DNA from: Noviherbaspirillum malthae | GTDB lineage: Bacteria; Pseudomonadota; Gammaproteobacteria; Burkholderiales; Burkholderiaceae_D | Direction: 5' to 3' | NCBI RefSeq assembly: GCF_015352985.1 | Contig: NZ_JACYXF010000018.1 | Coordinates: 1 to 64,000, forward strand | Length of the DNA stretch: 64,000 bases | Shown: positions 37,024-45,654 of the stretch, piece by piece | Layout of the letters: the number at the start of each line of letters is the position of its first letter | Position numbering within the stretch: the first letter of the stretch is position 1 | Translations under genes and position numbers: made by a program | Notes under the pieces: generated by a model | Databases searched by the model: none | Told to the model about the DNA's origin: nothing | The model's input: the letters and a program-made list of their open reading frames with translations, nothing else

Positions 37024-37962
37024 ATGTCAGGCCTGCCAGATCATTTGGACATTCACCTTATCCGCATTCTCTACCTGCTGCTGTCGGAGAGGAATGTCTC
37101 GCGGGTCGCCCTGAAACTGAACCAGCCCCAGCCGTCGATCTCGGCTTCCCTGCGCAAGCTGCGCGAACTGACGGGCGATCCGCTGCTGGTGCGCGGCGCG
37201 CGCGGCATGGTGCCGACGCAGCACGGCGAAAGCCTGCTGCAGCCGGCCAAGCGCATCTTGGACGAGACGGAAAAGCTCTTCGCACAGAAAACCGCGTTCT
37301 CTCCGCAGCATGAGGCGCGCACTTTCCACATCGCCGCACCGGATTATCTAGACAGCCAGTTCCTGCCCAATATCGTCGCCAGCGTGCGCCGGGAATCGCC
37401 GAAGAGCCGCGTCGTGATCCACGGTCTCGGTCCCGAAATCGATTATCTGCGCCTGCTGTCCGACGGCGAGCTCGATGTCGTGATCGCCAACTGGGAAGAA
37501 CCGCCGCAGCATCTGCACATGTCGAAGCTCTTCGAGGATGAGATCGCCTGCATCATGCGCGCCGATTGCGCCTACGCCCTGCGCACGGGGCCGGACGAAA
37601 TGACGGTCGAGGATTACCTGTCGCTGCCGCATGTGGCGCCGTCGCAGATGCTGGCCGGGTATTTCGGCGTCATCGAATCATTCCTCGCGAAGCAGAACCT
37701 GCATCGCAACGTCGTCGTCGAATCCGCCTACTTCGGCCTCATTCCCTACATGTTGACGCGCAGCGACCTGGTGCTGACCACCGGCCGCCAGTTCATGCGC
37801 TTCTACGAAAAGAACCTGCCGCTCAAGACCTTCAAGGTGCCCATCGCCTTTCCGGCCATGCGCTTCTATCAGCTCTGGCACGAGCGAGTGCATCATGCGC
37901 CGGAACACAAATGGCTGCGGGAGCTGATTTCCTCGACCGCGAAATCGCTATTGTTGCGTTGA
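37024..37962 (+). CDS. LysR-family transcriptional regulator
   Basis: A 312-aa LTTR. The N-terminal winged helix-turn-helix is HLIRILYLLLSERNVSRVAL with KLNQPQPSISASLRKLRELT. The C-terminal effector domain begins near residue 90 (TFHIAAPDYLDSQFLPNIVA). The family resemblance is to the NahR/LeuO-like subgroup by the D-I-H-L-I-R-I-L start. I chose 37024 because the domain starts there; the frame opens at 36925. Targets may include the Bug receptor gene at 39001. Confidence 0.9.
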   Translation: MSGLPDHLDIHLIRILYLLLSERNVSRVALKLNQPQPSISASLRKLRELTGDPLLVRGARGMVPTQHGESLLQPAKRILDETEKLFAQKTAFSPQHEARTFHIAAPDYLDSQFLPNIVASVRRESPKSRVVIHGLGPEIDYLRLLSDGELDVVIANWEEPPQHLHMSKLFEDEIACIMRADCAYALRTGPDEMTVEDYLSLPHVAPSQMLAGYFGVIESFLAKQNLHRNVVVESAYFGLIPYMLTRSDLVLTTGRQFMRFYEKNLPLKTFKVPIAFPAMRFYQLWHERVHHAPEHKWLRELISSTAKSLLLR

Positions 37963-37992
37963 AGCGGCACCGGCCGGCGTTCGCGCCGCTTT

Positions 37993-38634
37993 TCAGGTTC
38001 GGTCTCCGATCGTGCAAGGCCCCGATGGAGTATGGATGGCGGCAAGCAGACTTGCAACGTCGGACCGGGTTACGGTCAACGAGACTCCCGGCTCGGCGAT
38101 GGAAAGTCCGGACAGCAGGGTGCTGAGTCGATCGGGCTCGGGGTGCATCAGTTCCAATGCGATAAGCCGGCATCCCCGGTCTTCGAGGAACAGCGCGGGA
38201 TGACTCTTTGTATGCCACTCGATCAATGCTGGCGCCGTTCCGCTCAAGGGGAGACTGCCGTCTTCCGGGATGGTGATCAGCCATTCCAGCGGTCCTCTTG
38301 TCATCGGCTCGATGATGCCGAGCGGCTCGGTCGTACCGGAGAGCGACTTGCGAATGTCATCTGTTCGCGCGACCCAGCATGCAAGCCCGGGACCGGAAGC
38401 GGGCTGCTTGTCCAGTTCGAACCAGCGCGGACGCTGCGGTTTCACGGCTGCAGGATTGACGGCGATGACTTCGAGGAACATTGCGTTGCCCAGCCTGAGC
38501 AGCATGTTGTGCGTGCCCATGCGCGGATGCTCCCCTCCCGCCTGCGGCATCACGCCGAGGCGCTCGAGTACCAGCTTGCTTCCGGCCTCCAGCGACGGCG
38601 ATGTAATGGTGATGTGGTCGATGCGGCATGCCAT
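37993..38634 (-). CDS. VOC-family (glyoxalase-like domain) protein
   Basis: A 213-aa protein of the glyoxalase_3-like group (PF13468-type). MACRIDHITITSPSLEAGSK is the first beta-alpha-beta unit with the metal-ligand His of D-H, followed by GTHNMLLRLGNAMFLEVIAV with the expected Glu. The substrate is unknown. It is convergent with the LysR gene and divergent from the Bug receptor gene. Confidence 0.82.
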   Translation of the reverse strand: MACRIDHITITSPSLEAGSKLVLERLGVMPQAGGEHPRMGTHNMLLRLGNAMFLEVIAVNPAAVKPQRPRWFELDKQPASGPGLACWVARTDDIRKSLSGTTEPLGIIEPMTRGPLEWLITIPEDGSLPLSGTAPALIEWHTKSHPALFLEDRGCRLIALELMHPEPDRLSTLLSGLSIAEPGVSLTVTRSDVASLLAAIHTPSGPCTIGDRT

Positions 38635-38727
38635 GCCATGGTCTCCTGACTGTCAAATACCTGTGCCAATGGGGCAATAAAACACCGCAACGGAAAGCGC
38701 CAACACTGATACAGGTTTTGAATTAAT

Positions 38728-38761
38728 CGATTCAGTATCTAGCTTAGACTAATCAGAATCG
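38728..38761. promoter_or_regulatory. Candidate operator (nested dyads) between VOC and Bug genes
   Basis: In an AT-rich patch, CGATTC (38728-38733) mirrors GAATCG (38756-38761), and TCTA-GCT-TAGA (38738-38748) is a perfect inner dyad of the T-N-A type bound by LysR regulators. It lies about 95 bases upstream of the VOC start and about 240 upstream of the Bug start, so it could control either. The link to the LysR protein at 37024 is a guess. Confidence 0.4.
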
Positions 38762-39000
38762 TTTTTCTACAATTGCCCACTGAAGATGCATGGCAGTCCC
38801 CTGCACAACAGAGCGTGCCTGCCTTCCCCTGCAAGTCCATCGGCCCGGGAGTGTAAAAAGGCACAGACCTTATTCGCGTGTTCCGAGACCTGCGGTTCCT
38901 TCTTCGTCGGGTAGCGGCCCAGGCATCAACCGGCACTCATGCATCGCAGCGCAGAAGCCTTGGGCTTCACCGCATCAACAACATCATTGGAGGACGACAC

Positions 39001-39987
39001 ATGAAACACAGGAGACGCGTCTCTATCATTTCCATCGCCATGGCCGCGGCGGCATCAGCCGGACTGACGTTCTCAGTCATGGCAACGGCCCAGAATTTTC
39101 CCGCCAAACCGATCACCATCGTCGTGGGCTCAAGTCCCGGCAGCACCACCGATGGACTGGCGCGGACCATCGCCCAGGAAGTGATCGGCGCAACGAAGCA
39201 GCCGGTCATCGTGGAAAACAAGCCGGGCGGAGGCGGCGGAATCGCAGCGCAGTTCGTGGCACGCGCAGCGCCCGACGGCTATACCGTGTTCATGACCACC
39301 AATACCACCCAGGCCGCCAATCCCTTCCTCTACAAGAAGCTGACCTATCACCCGGTGAAGGACTTCACGCCGGTGGCGGCGCTTGTCAAAGGCTATCTGC
39401 TGATGGTGGTCAATCCGAGCGTGAAGGCGAAGAACGTCTCGGAATTCATTTCGATGGCGAAGAAGGAACCGGGAAAATATACCTTCGGTTCAGGCAGTTC
39501 CTCGGCGCGCGTCGCGGCGGAACTGTTTCAACAGATGACCGGGGTGAGCATGACGCATGTCCCCTACAAGGCCAATCCGAATGCGGTCGTGGACCTCGTC
39601 AGCGGCCAGATCGACATGATGATCGTCGACCTGACAACCAGCCTGACGCATGTGCGTTCCGGCAAGCTCAATGCACTGGGCGTCACCAGCCTTCAGCGTT
39701 CGCCCCTGGTACCTGACCTGCCGACGCTGAATGAAACCGGACTGCCCGGCTACCAGATCAGCTATTGGAACGGGCTGTATGCACCTGCCAACACGCCGGA
39801 GGCCGTCGTGAAGCGGCTCAACGAACTCATGCTCAAGGCGATGCAGTCGGAAGCCGTGAAGAAGTTCGTGTACCAGAACGGAATGGAAGTGTTCACCTCC
39901 AGCCCGGACGAACTCAAGGCGTTCCAGGCAACCGAGCTTGAGCGCTGGGGAACGATCATCAAGAGCGCCGGCATTCAGCCGGAATAA
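39001..39987 (+). CDS. Bug-type tripartite tricarboxylate receptor protein
   Basis: A periplasmic solute receptor of the Bug/TctC family, 328 aa, with signal peptide (hydrophobic stretch, MATAQN cleavage region). The family motifs are NFPAKPITIVVGSSPGSTTD, VIVENKPGGGGGIAAQFVAR and THVPYKANPNAVVDLVSGQI. GGAGGACGACAC precedes the ATG; the upstream in-frame start at 38878 lacks a site. No TctA/TctB permease is adjacent, as usual for the many orphan Bug proteins of Burkholderiales. The ligand is unknown, probably a carboxylate. Confidence 0.92.
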   Translation: MKHRRRVSIISIAMAAAASAGLTFSVMATAQNFPAKPITIVVGSSPGSTTDGLARTIAQEVIGATKQPVIVENKPGGGGGIAAQFVARAAPDGYTVFMTTNTTQAANPFLYKKLTYHPVKDFTPVAALVKGYLLMVVNPSVKAKNVSEFISMAKKEPGKYTFGSGSSSARVAAELFQQMTGVSMTHVPYKANPNAVVDLVSGQIDMMIVDLTTSLTHVRSGKLNALGVTSLQRSPLVPDLPTLNETGLPGYQISYWNGLYAPANTPEAVVKRLNELMLKAMQSEAVKKFVYQNGMEVFTSSPDELKAFQATELERWGTIIKSAGIQPE

Positions 39988-40511
39988 GCGCTCCTGTCCG
40001 ACAGGTTGATGGCGGGGTGGCGAAATAAGGCTTCGCCGGCATCAGCCAAGTGGAGACATGAAGGATTCGGGCTTCTGGTTCATTGGTGATTCTGGATAGC
40101 GCGGGCGAAAGCCGGAATGGAAATTGGCAAAGCTTCCGACGTTCATCAATTTCTTTCGAACACGCATTTCTCTGCCCTTTCTACCATGTACGTGTCTTGC
40201 CCTATGGAGCGTGTTGATGAATTGCACGCATTCTCAAAGATACATGCGCGCTGAATCATGAGTTTGCTGCAGCGCGGCTTTGTGCAAGGTCAAACACAGC
40301 CATGGTCAATGCAAAAGGCAGAACCCGAGGCTTGTAATCACGCGGCTGGAGCCTAGACTTTGCCCACTGCCGCCCGAGATCGCTGCAGGATGTGCCATGC
40401 ATGTGTGAAAGCTCCGCCTCGCTTTCCATGCGTTAAATCGACCACCCAACCGTCGCGCAACTGTCCTGTGTCTCCTGACGGCAGATGATTACTGCTCTTC
40501 AGGAGGTCAAG
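39988..40511. other. Intergenic region, no gene supported
   Basis: 524 bases between the Bug receptor gene and the DUF4142 lipoprotein gene. The stretch near 40087-40116 (TCTGGATAGCGCGGGCGAAA, then GCCGGAATGG) resembles decayed copies of the dispersed GGATTCCCGC...GCGGGAATGA repeats of betaproteobacteria. A 61-codon minus-strand frame (40227-40042) overlaps it and does not look like protein. Confidence 0.4.
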
Positions 40512-42098
40512 ATGAAACGAGTTTCCATGATTGCGCTTGCCGTTTCGCTCACGGCTTGCGGCGGTTCGGACAATATCGGCGGTGTTGCCGCAACGGTGAC
40601 GAGTACGCCGGACGCATCGACTGCCCAGGCAACGGCGACCGTTCCGCCAGGAACGCCTGCGACCCCGCTGGCGCAAGCCGGCGCTACGCCTGCAGCTACG
40701 CCAGGAGCGACACCAGCCGCAACGCCCACAGCGGCTACGCCCGCGTTGCCTGCCGACACCCTGCCAGCCGACGCCGCAGCCACGGCATTCTTTGTGACCG
40801 CCTACCAGTCCGGGCTCGCTGAAATCCAGCTTTCCCAGTTGGCCGCCACCCGCGGCGAAAACGGAAAGGTTAGAGAATATGCACAGCAAGTGCTTGCACA
40901 TCACACCGTGGTCAACGGAGAAATTCAAAAGATCGCACAGGCAAAGCAGATCACGCTGCCGACTGCCGTCACGCAGGAGCAAACGGCGGATGTCACTGCA
41001 TTGACGGCACTGAGCGGACTCGAGTTCGACCGTTCCTACATGGCGCTGAATGTGAATGCGCACCAGGCCGCGGTGGCGGAAACAATGCGCACCGGCGCCG
41101 CGACCAATGACGACAATGTGCGGGTGTTTTCGGCTGCCGTGCTTCCCATCCTCAAAACGCATCTTGTTTTTGCCGAAGACATTCTCAACCAGCTGGACCC
41201 TGCCGCCTTCGTTGCGACGATCTATCAGAGCAGCCAGGCTGAACTGGCCTGGGCGCAGTCGGCTCTGGAGCGCGCAAGCGACGCCGGGGTGCGCCAGTAT
41301 GCGCAGAAGATGGTCACCGAGCATACCGCGGCAAACGATCGCATATCCTCTTTCGCCGGCGACAAGGAGCTGCCGCTGCCCAGCGGCCTGAGCCAGGAGC
41401 AGCAGGCGGTGACGGAAGACTTGCAGCGCTTCTCGGGCGCCGACTTTGACCGTGCCTATATGGACGTGAATGTCATTGCCCACCTGCGCGCCACCCGTTA
41501 TGCGCGCAGCCAGATGGGCTCATCCGGCCGCGATGTCGATGTGCGCGCATTGGCGCGGGAACTCGAACCCGATCTCGCCGGGCACCTGCTCAATGCCACC
41601 GAACTGGCACGGCTGATCGAACCGAGCTTTGTCTACCGCGCCTACCAGTCGAATCTGGCCGAGCTTAGCCTGGCCTATCTGGCGGCCGCTCGATCGACCG
41701 ACAGCAGCGTCATCTCCTATGCGCAACGCATGATCAACGAGCATCTGCCGGTTGCGGCCCAGCTGCGCCAGCAGGCGGCGGCAACGAACACGCCGTTGCC
41801 CGTCGAGGTGTCGCCGGAGGCCATGCTCGCATTCGGCACATTGCTGGTCATCGATGACGACCTCTTCAATGCCGGATACACCGCCTACAATACGCGGCTG
41901 CATGACAAGGCGATCGAGTTGTTTAGCGAAGAAACGCGTACGCCCGACAGCACGGCAACCCAGACCTTCGCGCAGACGCTGTTGCCAACGCTGACTTCCC
42001 ATCGCGACGAGGCGCGCACGCTGCGCTCCAGGTTTGCGCTTCAGGTGCTGCAGCTGATCCAGCGCCTGCCGGTCTTTACCGGCGCATCGACGATGTAG
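40512..42098 (+). CDS. Lipoprotein with three tandem DUF4142 (ferritin-like) domains
   Basis: A 528-aa protein. The lipoprotein signal MKRVSMIALAVSLTAC has lipobox LTAC at residues 13-16. A Thr/Ala/Pro linker (repeats of ATPAATPG) spans about residues 28-90. Three copies of a DUF4142-like four-helix unit follow, at roughly 91-230, 232-370 and 373-515; each starts with YQSxxAExxL and has YAQ-x-M/V-x-x-EH (YAQQVLAHH, YAQKMVTEH, YAQRMINEH), then LPxxxxxEQ. Single-domain DUF4142 proteins of about 180 aa are common; a triplicate is unusual. The start follows AGGAGGTCAAG. The function is unknown; family members are linked to stress. Confidence 0.82.
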   Translation: MKRVSMIALAVSLTACGGSDNIGGVAATVTSTPDASTAQATATVPPGTPATPLAQAGATPAATPGATPAATPTAATPALPADTLPADAAATAFFVTAYQSGLAEIQLSQLAATRGENGKVREYAQQVLAHHTVVNGEIQKIAQAKQITLPTAVTQEQTADVTALTALSGLEFDRSYMALNVNAHQAAVAETMRTGAATNDDNVRVFSAAVLPILKTHLVFAEDILNQLDPAAFVATIYQSSQAELAWAQSALERASDAGVRQYAQKMVTEHTAANDRISSFAGDKELPLPSGLSQEQQAVTEDLQRFSGADFDRAYMDVNVIAHLRATRYARSQMGSSGRDVDVRALARELEPDLAGHLLNATELARLIEPSFVYRAYQSNLAELSLAYLAAARSTDSSVISYAQRMINEHLPVAAQLRQQAAATNTPLPVEVSPEAMLAFGTLLVIDDDLFNAGYTAYNTRLHDKAIELFSEETRTPDSTATQTFAQTLLPTLTSHRDEARTLRSRFALQVLQLIQRLPVFTGASTM

Positions 42099-42112
42099 GA
42101 GGCAATGCGGTT

Positions 42113-42147
42113 CGCCGGCAGCAGCCTTGTGACGCATGCTGCCGGCG
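42113..42147 (+). terminator. Hairpin after the DUF4142 gene
   Basis: CGCCGGCAGCA (42113-42123) and TGCTGCCGGCG (42137-42147) form an 11-bp perfect stem with a 13-base loop. No T run follows, so termination is plausible but not certain. It may also serve the convergent Lrp gene. Confidence 0.5.
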
Positions 42148-42231
42148 CTTGGCGCAGATAGGCCGTTCAATTGCACGCCTGCCGCACAGGTGCGATACCG
42201 GTCTGGATTGCACCGGCAGCCCGAGCCGGTA

Positions 42232-42699
42232 TCACGCGGACCCGATGGGAAGCGCTGTCTTGTACTTCACCTGCTTGAGCGCAAAGCTCGAGCGGATGTT
42301 CTTTATCCCCGGAATCCTGGTCAAATGGTTCAGGATGAAGCCTTCCAATGCCTGGATGTCCGGCACGACGATGCGCAGCAGGTAATCCGCGTCGCCCGTC
42401 ATCAGGTACACCTCCATGACCTCGTCGAAATGGCTGACCGCCTGTTCGAACCGGGCCAGTGCGGCCGACTCCTGCTTCTCCAGGCTGACCTGGATGAAGA
42501 CGTTCATCTTCAGGCCGAGCATCGGCGGGTCCACCAGCGCGACATAGCGGGAAATGACCTTGCCCGCTTCCAGCTGCTTCACCCTCGCAAGCGTCGGCGA
42601 AGCGGACAGGCTGACCTTCTTGGCGAGTTCGACATTGCTGATGCCGGAGTCTTCCTGCAGCACCTTCAGGATGCGCAGATCGGTGGGATCCAGTTTCAT
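42232..42699 (-). CDS. Lrp/AsnC-family transcriptional regulator
   Basis: A 155-aa regulator with helix-turn-helix LDPTDLRILKVLQEDSGISN and SASPTLARVKQLEAGKVISR, and a C-terminal RAM ligand-binding domain (VYLMTGDADYLLRIVVPDIQ, then RIPGIKNIRSSFALKQVKY). Lrp-type proteins sense amino acids. It is divergent from the AceE-type E1 gene with 137 bases between starts, so it very likely controls that gene. In Pseudomonas putida an Lrp regulator (MdeR) sits by the E1 gene mdeB of methionine breakdown, which this arrangement resembles. Confidence 0.9.
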   Translation of the reverse strand: MKLDPTDLRILKVLQEDSGISNVELAKKVSLSASPTLARVKQLEAGKVISRYVALVDPPMLGLKMNVFIQVSLEKQESAALARFEQAVSHFDEVMEVYLMTGDADYLLRIVVPDIQALEGFILNHLTRIPGIKNIRSSFALKQVKYKTALPIGSA

Positions 42700-42836
42700 C
42701 TCGGTATTAAATCCTGATTTTTATCTAACGATGGCATTTTATGCTGCCATCGAACTTTCAGTCAGCTCATTTCGATCGCCTATTCTGCAAGATCGGCCGT
42801 ACAGTATGTGCAACAAACCCAACTGGAGCACAGACC

Positions 42837-45530
42837 ATGGAAATGCCGGCCATCAACCATCTCCAACATCAGTTCGACCAGGACCCGCAGGAAACCGGCG
42901 AATGGCTGGATGCGCTCCAGGCGGTGATCCAGCATGCAGGTCCGGAACGCGCGCGTTACCTGCTCTCCTGCCTGAGCGCGGGTGCTCGCGAATTGGGAGT
43001 CAAATGGCAGGACGCACGCAACACGCCCTACATCAATACAATCCGTGCAGCGGATGAGCCGCCCTTCCCCGGCGGCTCCGACGCACTGGCGGCCGAACAG
43101 CATCTTGCCAGCCTGATGCGCTGGAATGCGCTGGCGATGGTGGTCAGGGCAAACCGCGCTTATGGCGAACTTGGCGGCCACATCGCCAGCTATGCGTCCG
43201 CCGCGGACCTGTTCGAAGTCGGATTCAACCATTTCTTCCGTGCCCGCACCGCAACCTTCGGCGGCGACATCGTGTATTTCCAGGCGCATTCGGCGCCCGG
43301 CATCTATGCGCGCGCCTATCTCGAAGGCACGCTGACCGAAAGGGAGCTCGGCTTCTACCGGCAGGAGATCGAGGCTCGGAAGCACGGCACGCGCGGACTG
43401 TCTTCCTATCCGCATCCCTGGCTGATGGAGAATTTCTGGCAGTTCCCGACCGGATCGATGGGCATCGGGCCGATCAGCGCGATCTACCATGCGCGCTTCA
43501 TGCGCTATCTCGAGCACCGGGGCCTGATGGCCGCACAGGACCGCAAGGTATGGGGCGTGTTCGGGGACGGCGAAATGGATGAGCCGGAATCGCTGGCCGC
43601 ATTGAGCCTCGCGGCAAGAGAAAATCTCGACAACCTCGTCTTCGTCATCAACTGCAACTTGCAGCGCCTCGACGGCCCGGTGCGCGGCAACGGTCATATC
43701 GTCGATGAGCTAGAAACGCTGTTTGGCGGCGCTGGCTGGAACGTGATCAAGCTGCTGTGGGGCTCGGATTGGGACCCGCTGTTCGAGCGCGACAAGACCG
43801 GTGAACTCGCCGATGCGCTGAACCGCACCGTGGACGGCCAGCTGCAGACTTTCGCGGCCAATGACGGGGCCTTCAATCGCGAACATTTCTTCGGACAGAC
43901 GCCCGCATTGAAAGAACTCGGCGCCAACCTGACCGACGACGAGATCGACCGCCTGCGACGCGGCGGCCACGACATGAAGAAAATCCATGCCGCTTACGAT
44001 GCCGCGAGCCGCCACCGGGGCCGGCCGACCGTGATCCTGGCCCAGACGAAAAAAGGCTACGGCATGGGCAAGGCCGGCCAGGGAAAGATGACGACCCACC
44101 AGCAGAAGAAACTCGACACCGATACGCTGCTCGAATTCCGCGACCGCTTCCGCCTTCCGATTTCGGATGCCCAATGCGAGGCAGTGGCTTTCTACAAGCC
44201 GGCCGAAGACAGCGCGGAAATGCGTCATCTGCACCGGCGACGGGCGGAGCTGGGCGGCTTCATGCCGCGCCGGACGGTTTCAAACGCAAGACTGGAAGTG
44301 CCCGATGCACAGTCCTATGCCAGGTTCGCCCTGGAGGCCGATGGCAAGGAAATGTCGACCACCATGGCGCTGGTGCGCATGCTGGCCGCCCTGCTCAAGG
44401 ACGGCGGCATCGGAAAACACATCGTACCCATCGTCGCCGACGAAGCCCGGACCTTCGGCATGGCCAACCTGTTCCGCCAGGTCGGCATCTACTCCTCGCA
44501 GGGACAGCTCTATGAACCGGAAGACATCGGCTCCATCCTGTATTACCGCGAAGCGCGGGACGGGCAGATCCTGGAGGAAGGCATTTCTGAAGCCGGCGCC
44601 ATCTCGTCATGGACGGCGGCGGCCACCAGCTACTCGGTGCATGGCTTGCCGATGCTGCCTTTCTACATCTATTACTCGATGTTCGGCTTCCAGCGCATCG
44701 GCGACCTGATCTGGGCGGCGGCGGACCAGCGCGCCCGCGGCTTCCTGATTGGCGCCACGTCCGGCCGCACCACCCTGGCGGGCGAAGGCCTGCAGCATCA
44801 GGACGGCTCGAGCCATGTGGTTGCAGCCACGGTGCCCAACTGCATTTCGTATGACCCGGCCTATGCGTATGAACTGGCGGTGATCGTGCAGGACGGCATG
44901 GAACGCATGCTGCAGAAGCAGGAAGACGTCTTTTACTACGTGACCGTCACCAACGAAAACGAGGCCCAGCCGGCGATGCCGCAAGGTGTAGAAGGAGTGG
45001 AAGACGGCATCCGGCGCGGCATGTATTGCCTGAAGGCCGAGGCGCAGGCCGACGTGCGCCTGCTGGCCTCGGGTCCGATACTCAAGGAGGCCATCGCCGC
45101 CGCTGCGCTGCTCGGGCAGAAGTTCGGCGTGCGCGCCGAGGTATGGAGCGTGACGAGCTTTACCGAACTGGCCCGCGACGGCATGGCGGCTGAACGCAGG
45201 CAGCGCCTCGAGGGTTCCTGCGATGAAGCCTTTGTGACCCGTCAGCTTTCCGGCAGCACCGTACCCGTCATCGCTGCCAGCGACTATGTCCGCAGCCTGC
45301 CGGAAAGCATACGCGCCTACGTTCCGGCACGCTATGTCACGCTGGGCACGGACGGGTTCGGCCGCAGCGATACGCGGGCGAACCTGCGCGACTTCTTCGA
45401 AGTCAGTGCAAGCTGGATTGCCTTCGCTGCGATGCGGGAATTGCCGCAAGGGCGAAACCCCGATCAACTGACGAGCATTGCAGAAACACTGGGGCTGGAG
45501 TTGAACAAGCCCATGGCGACGCAATCTTGA
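42837..45530 (+). CDS. AceE-type 2-oxoacid dehydrogenase E1 (MdeB-like)
   Basis: A thiamine-diphosphate-dependent homodimeric E1, 897 aa, close to AceE length. Motifs are DAARNTPYINTI-like (DARNTPYINTI), HIASYASAADLFEVGFNHFF, ThDP-binding GDGEMDEPESLAALSLAARE with INCNLQRLDGPVRGN, then the pyrimidine domain (IVADEARTFGMANLFRQVGI, YYSMFGFQRIGDLIWAAADQ). No E2 or E3 gene is nearby, unlike the usual aceEF-lpd. Its divergent Lrp partner suggests an inducible 2-oxobutyrate or branched substrate role as in MdeB; ordinary pyruvate dehydrogenase E1 remains possible. The start at 42837 follows CTGGAGCA. Confidence 0.88.
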   Translation: MEMPAINHLQHQFDQDPQETGEWLDALQAVIQHAGPERARYLLSCLSAGARELGVKWQDARNTPYINTIRAADEPPFPGGSDALAAEQHLASLMRWNALAMVVRANRAYGELGGHIASYASAADLFEVGFNHFFRARTATFGGDIVYFQAHSAPGIYARAYLEGTLTERELGFYRQEIEARKHGTRGLSSYPHPWLMENFWQFPTGSMGIGPISAIYHARFMRYLEHRGLMAAQDRKVWGVFGDGEMDEPESLAALSLAARENLDNLVFVINCNLQRLDGPVRGNGHIVDELETLFGGAGWNVIKLLWGSDWDPLFERDKTGELADALNRTVDGQLQTFAANDGAFNREHFFGQTPALKELGANLTDDEIDRLRRGGHDMKKIHAAYDAASRHRGRPTVILAQTKKGYGMGKAGQGKMTTHQQKKLDTDTLLEFRDRFRLPISDAQCEAVAFYKPAEDSAEMRHLHRRRAELGGFMPRRTVSNARLEVPDAQSYARFALEADGKEMSTTMALVRMLAALLKDGGIGKHIVPIVADEARTFGMANLFRQVGIYSSQGQLYEPEDIGSILYYREARDGQILEEGISEAGAISSWTAAATSYSVHGLPMLPFYIYYSMFGFQRIGDLIWAAADQRARGFLIGATSGRTTLAGEGLQHQDGSSHVVAATVPNCISYDPAYAYELAVIVQDGMERMLQKQEDVFYYVTVTNENEAQPAMPQGVEGVEDGIRRGMYCLKAEAQADVRLLASGPILKEAIAAAALLGQKFGVRAEVWSVTSFTELARDGMAAERRQRLEGSCDEAFVTRQLSGSTVPVIAASDYVRSLPESIRAYVPARYVTLGTDGFGRSDTRANLRDFFEVSASWIAFAAMRELPQGRNPDQLTSIAETLGLELNKPMATQS

Positions 45531-45548
45531 GAGCAAGGCATAGTGCCG

Positions 45549-45598
45549 CCCGGCCGCGGGACACCGCATCAAACAGATGCTGGCATCCCGCAGCCGGG
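45549..45598. terminator. Long hairpin between E1 and porin genes
   Basis: CCCGGCCGCGGG (45549-45560) and CCCGCAGCCGGG (45587-45598) pair with one mismatch across a 26-base loop, between two genes that end toward each other. It has no T tract, so it may act as a bidirectional mRNA end structure. Confidence 0.4.
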
Positions 45599-45654
45599 AG
45601 GCACCATCTATACCCGGCTAAAGGATATGCAACCCTTCAACTCCTCCGGCGACC

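Noticed and set aside
40042..40227. 61-codon minus-strand frame
   Set aside because: Falls in decayed repeat-like DNA, has no ribosome binding site and no recognisable protein features.
40660..40760. Short tandem repeats (GCTACGCC-like) as a CRISPR or VNTR
   Set aside because: They are codons of the Thr/Ala/Pro linker of the DUF4142 lipoprotein, without CRISPR-like spacers.
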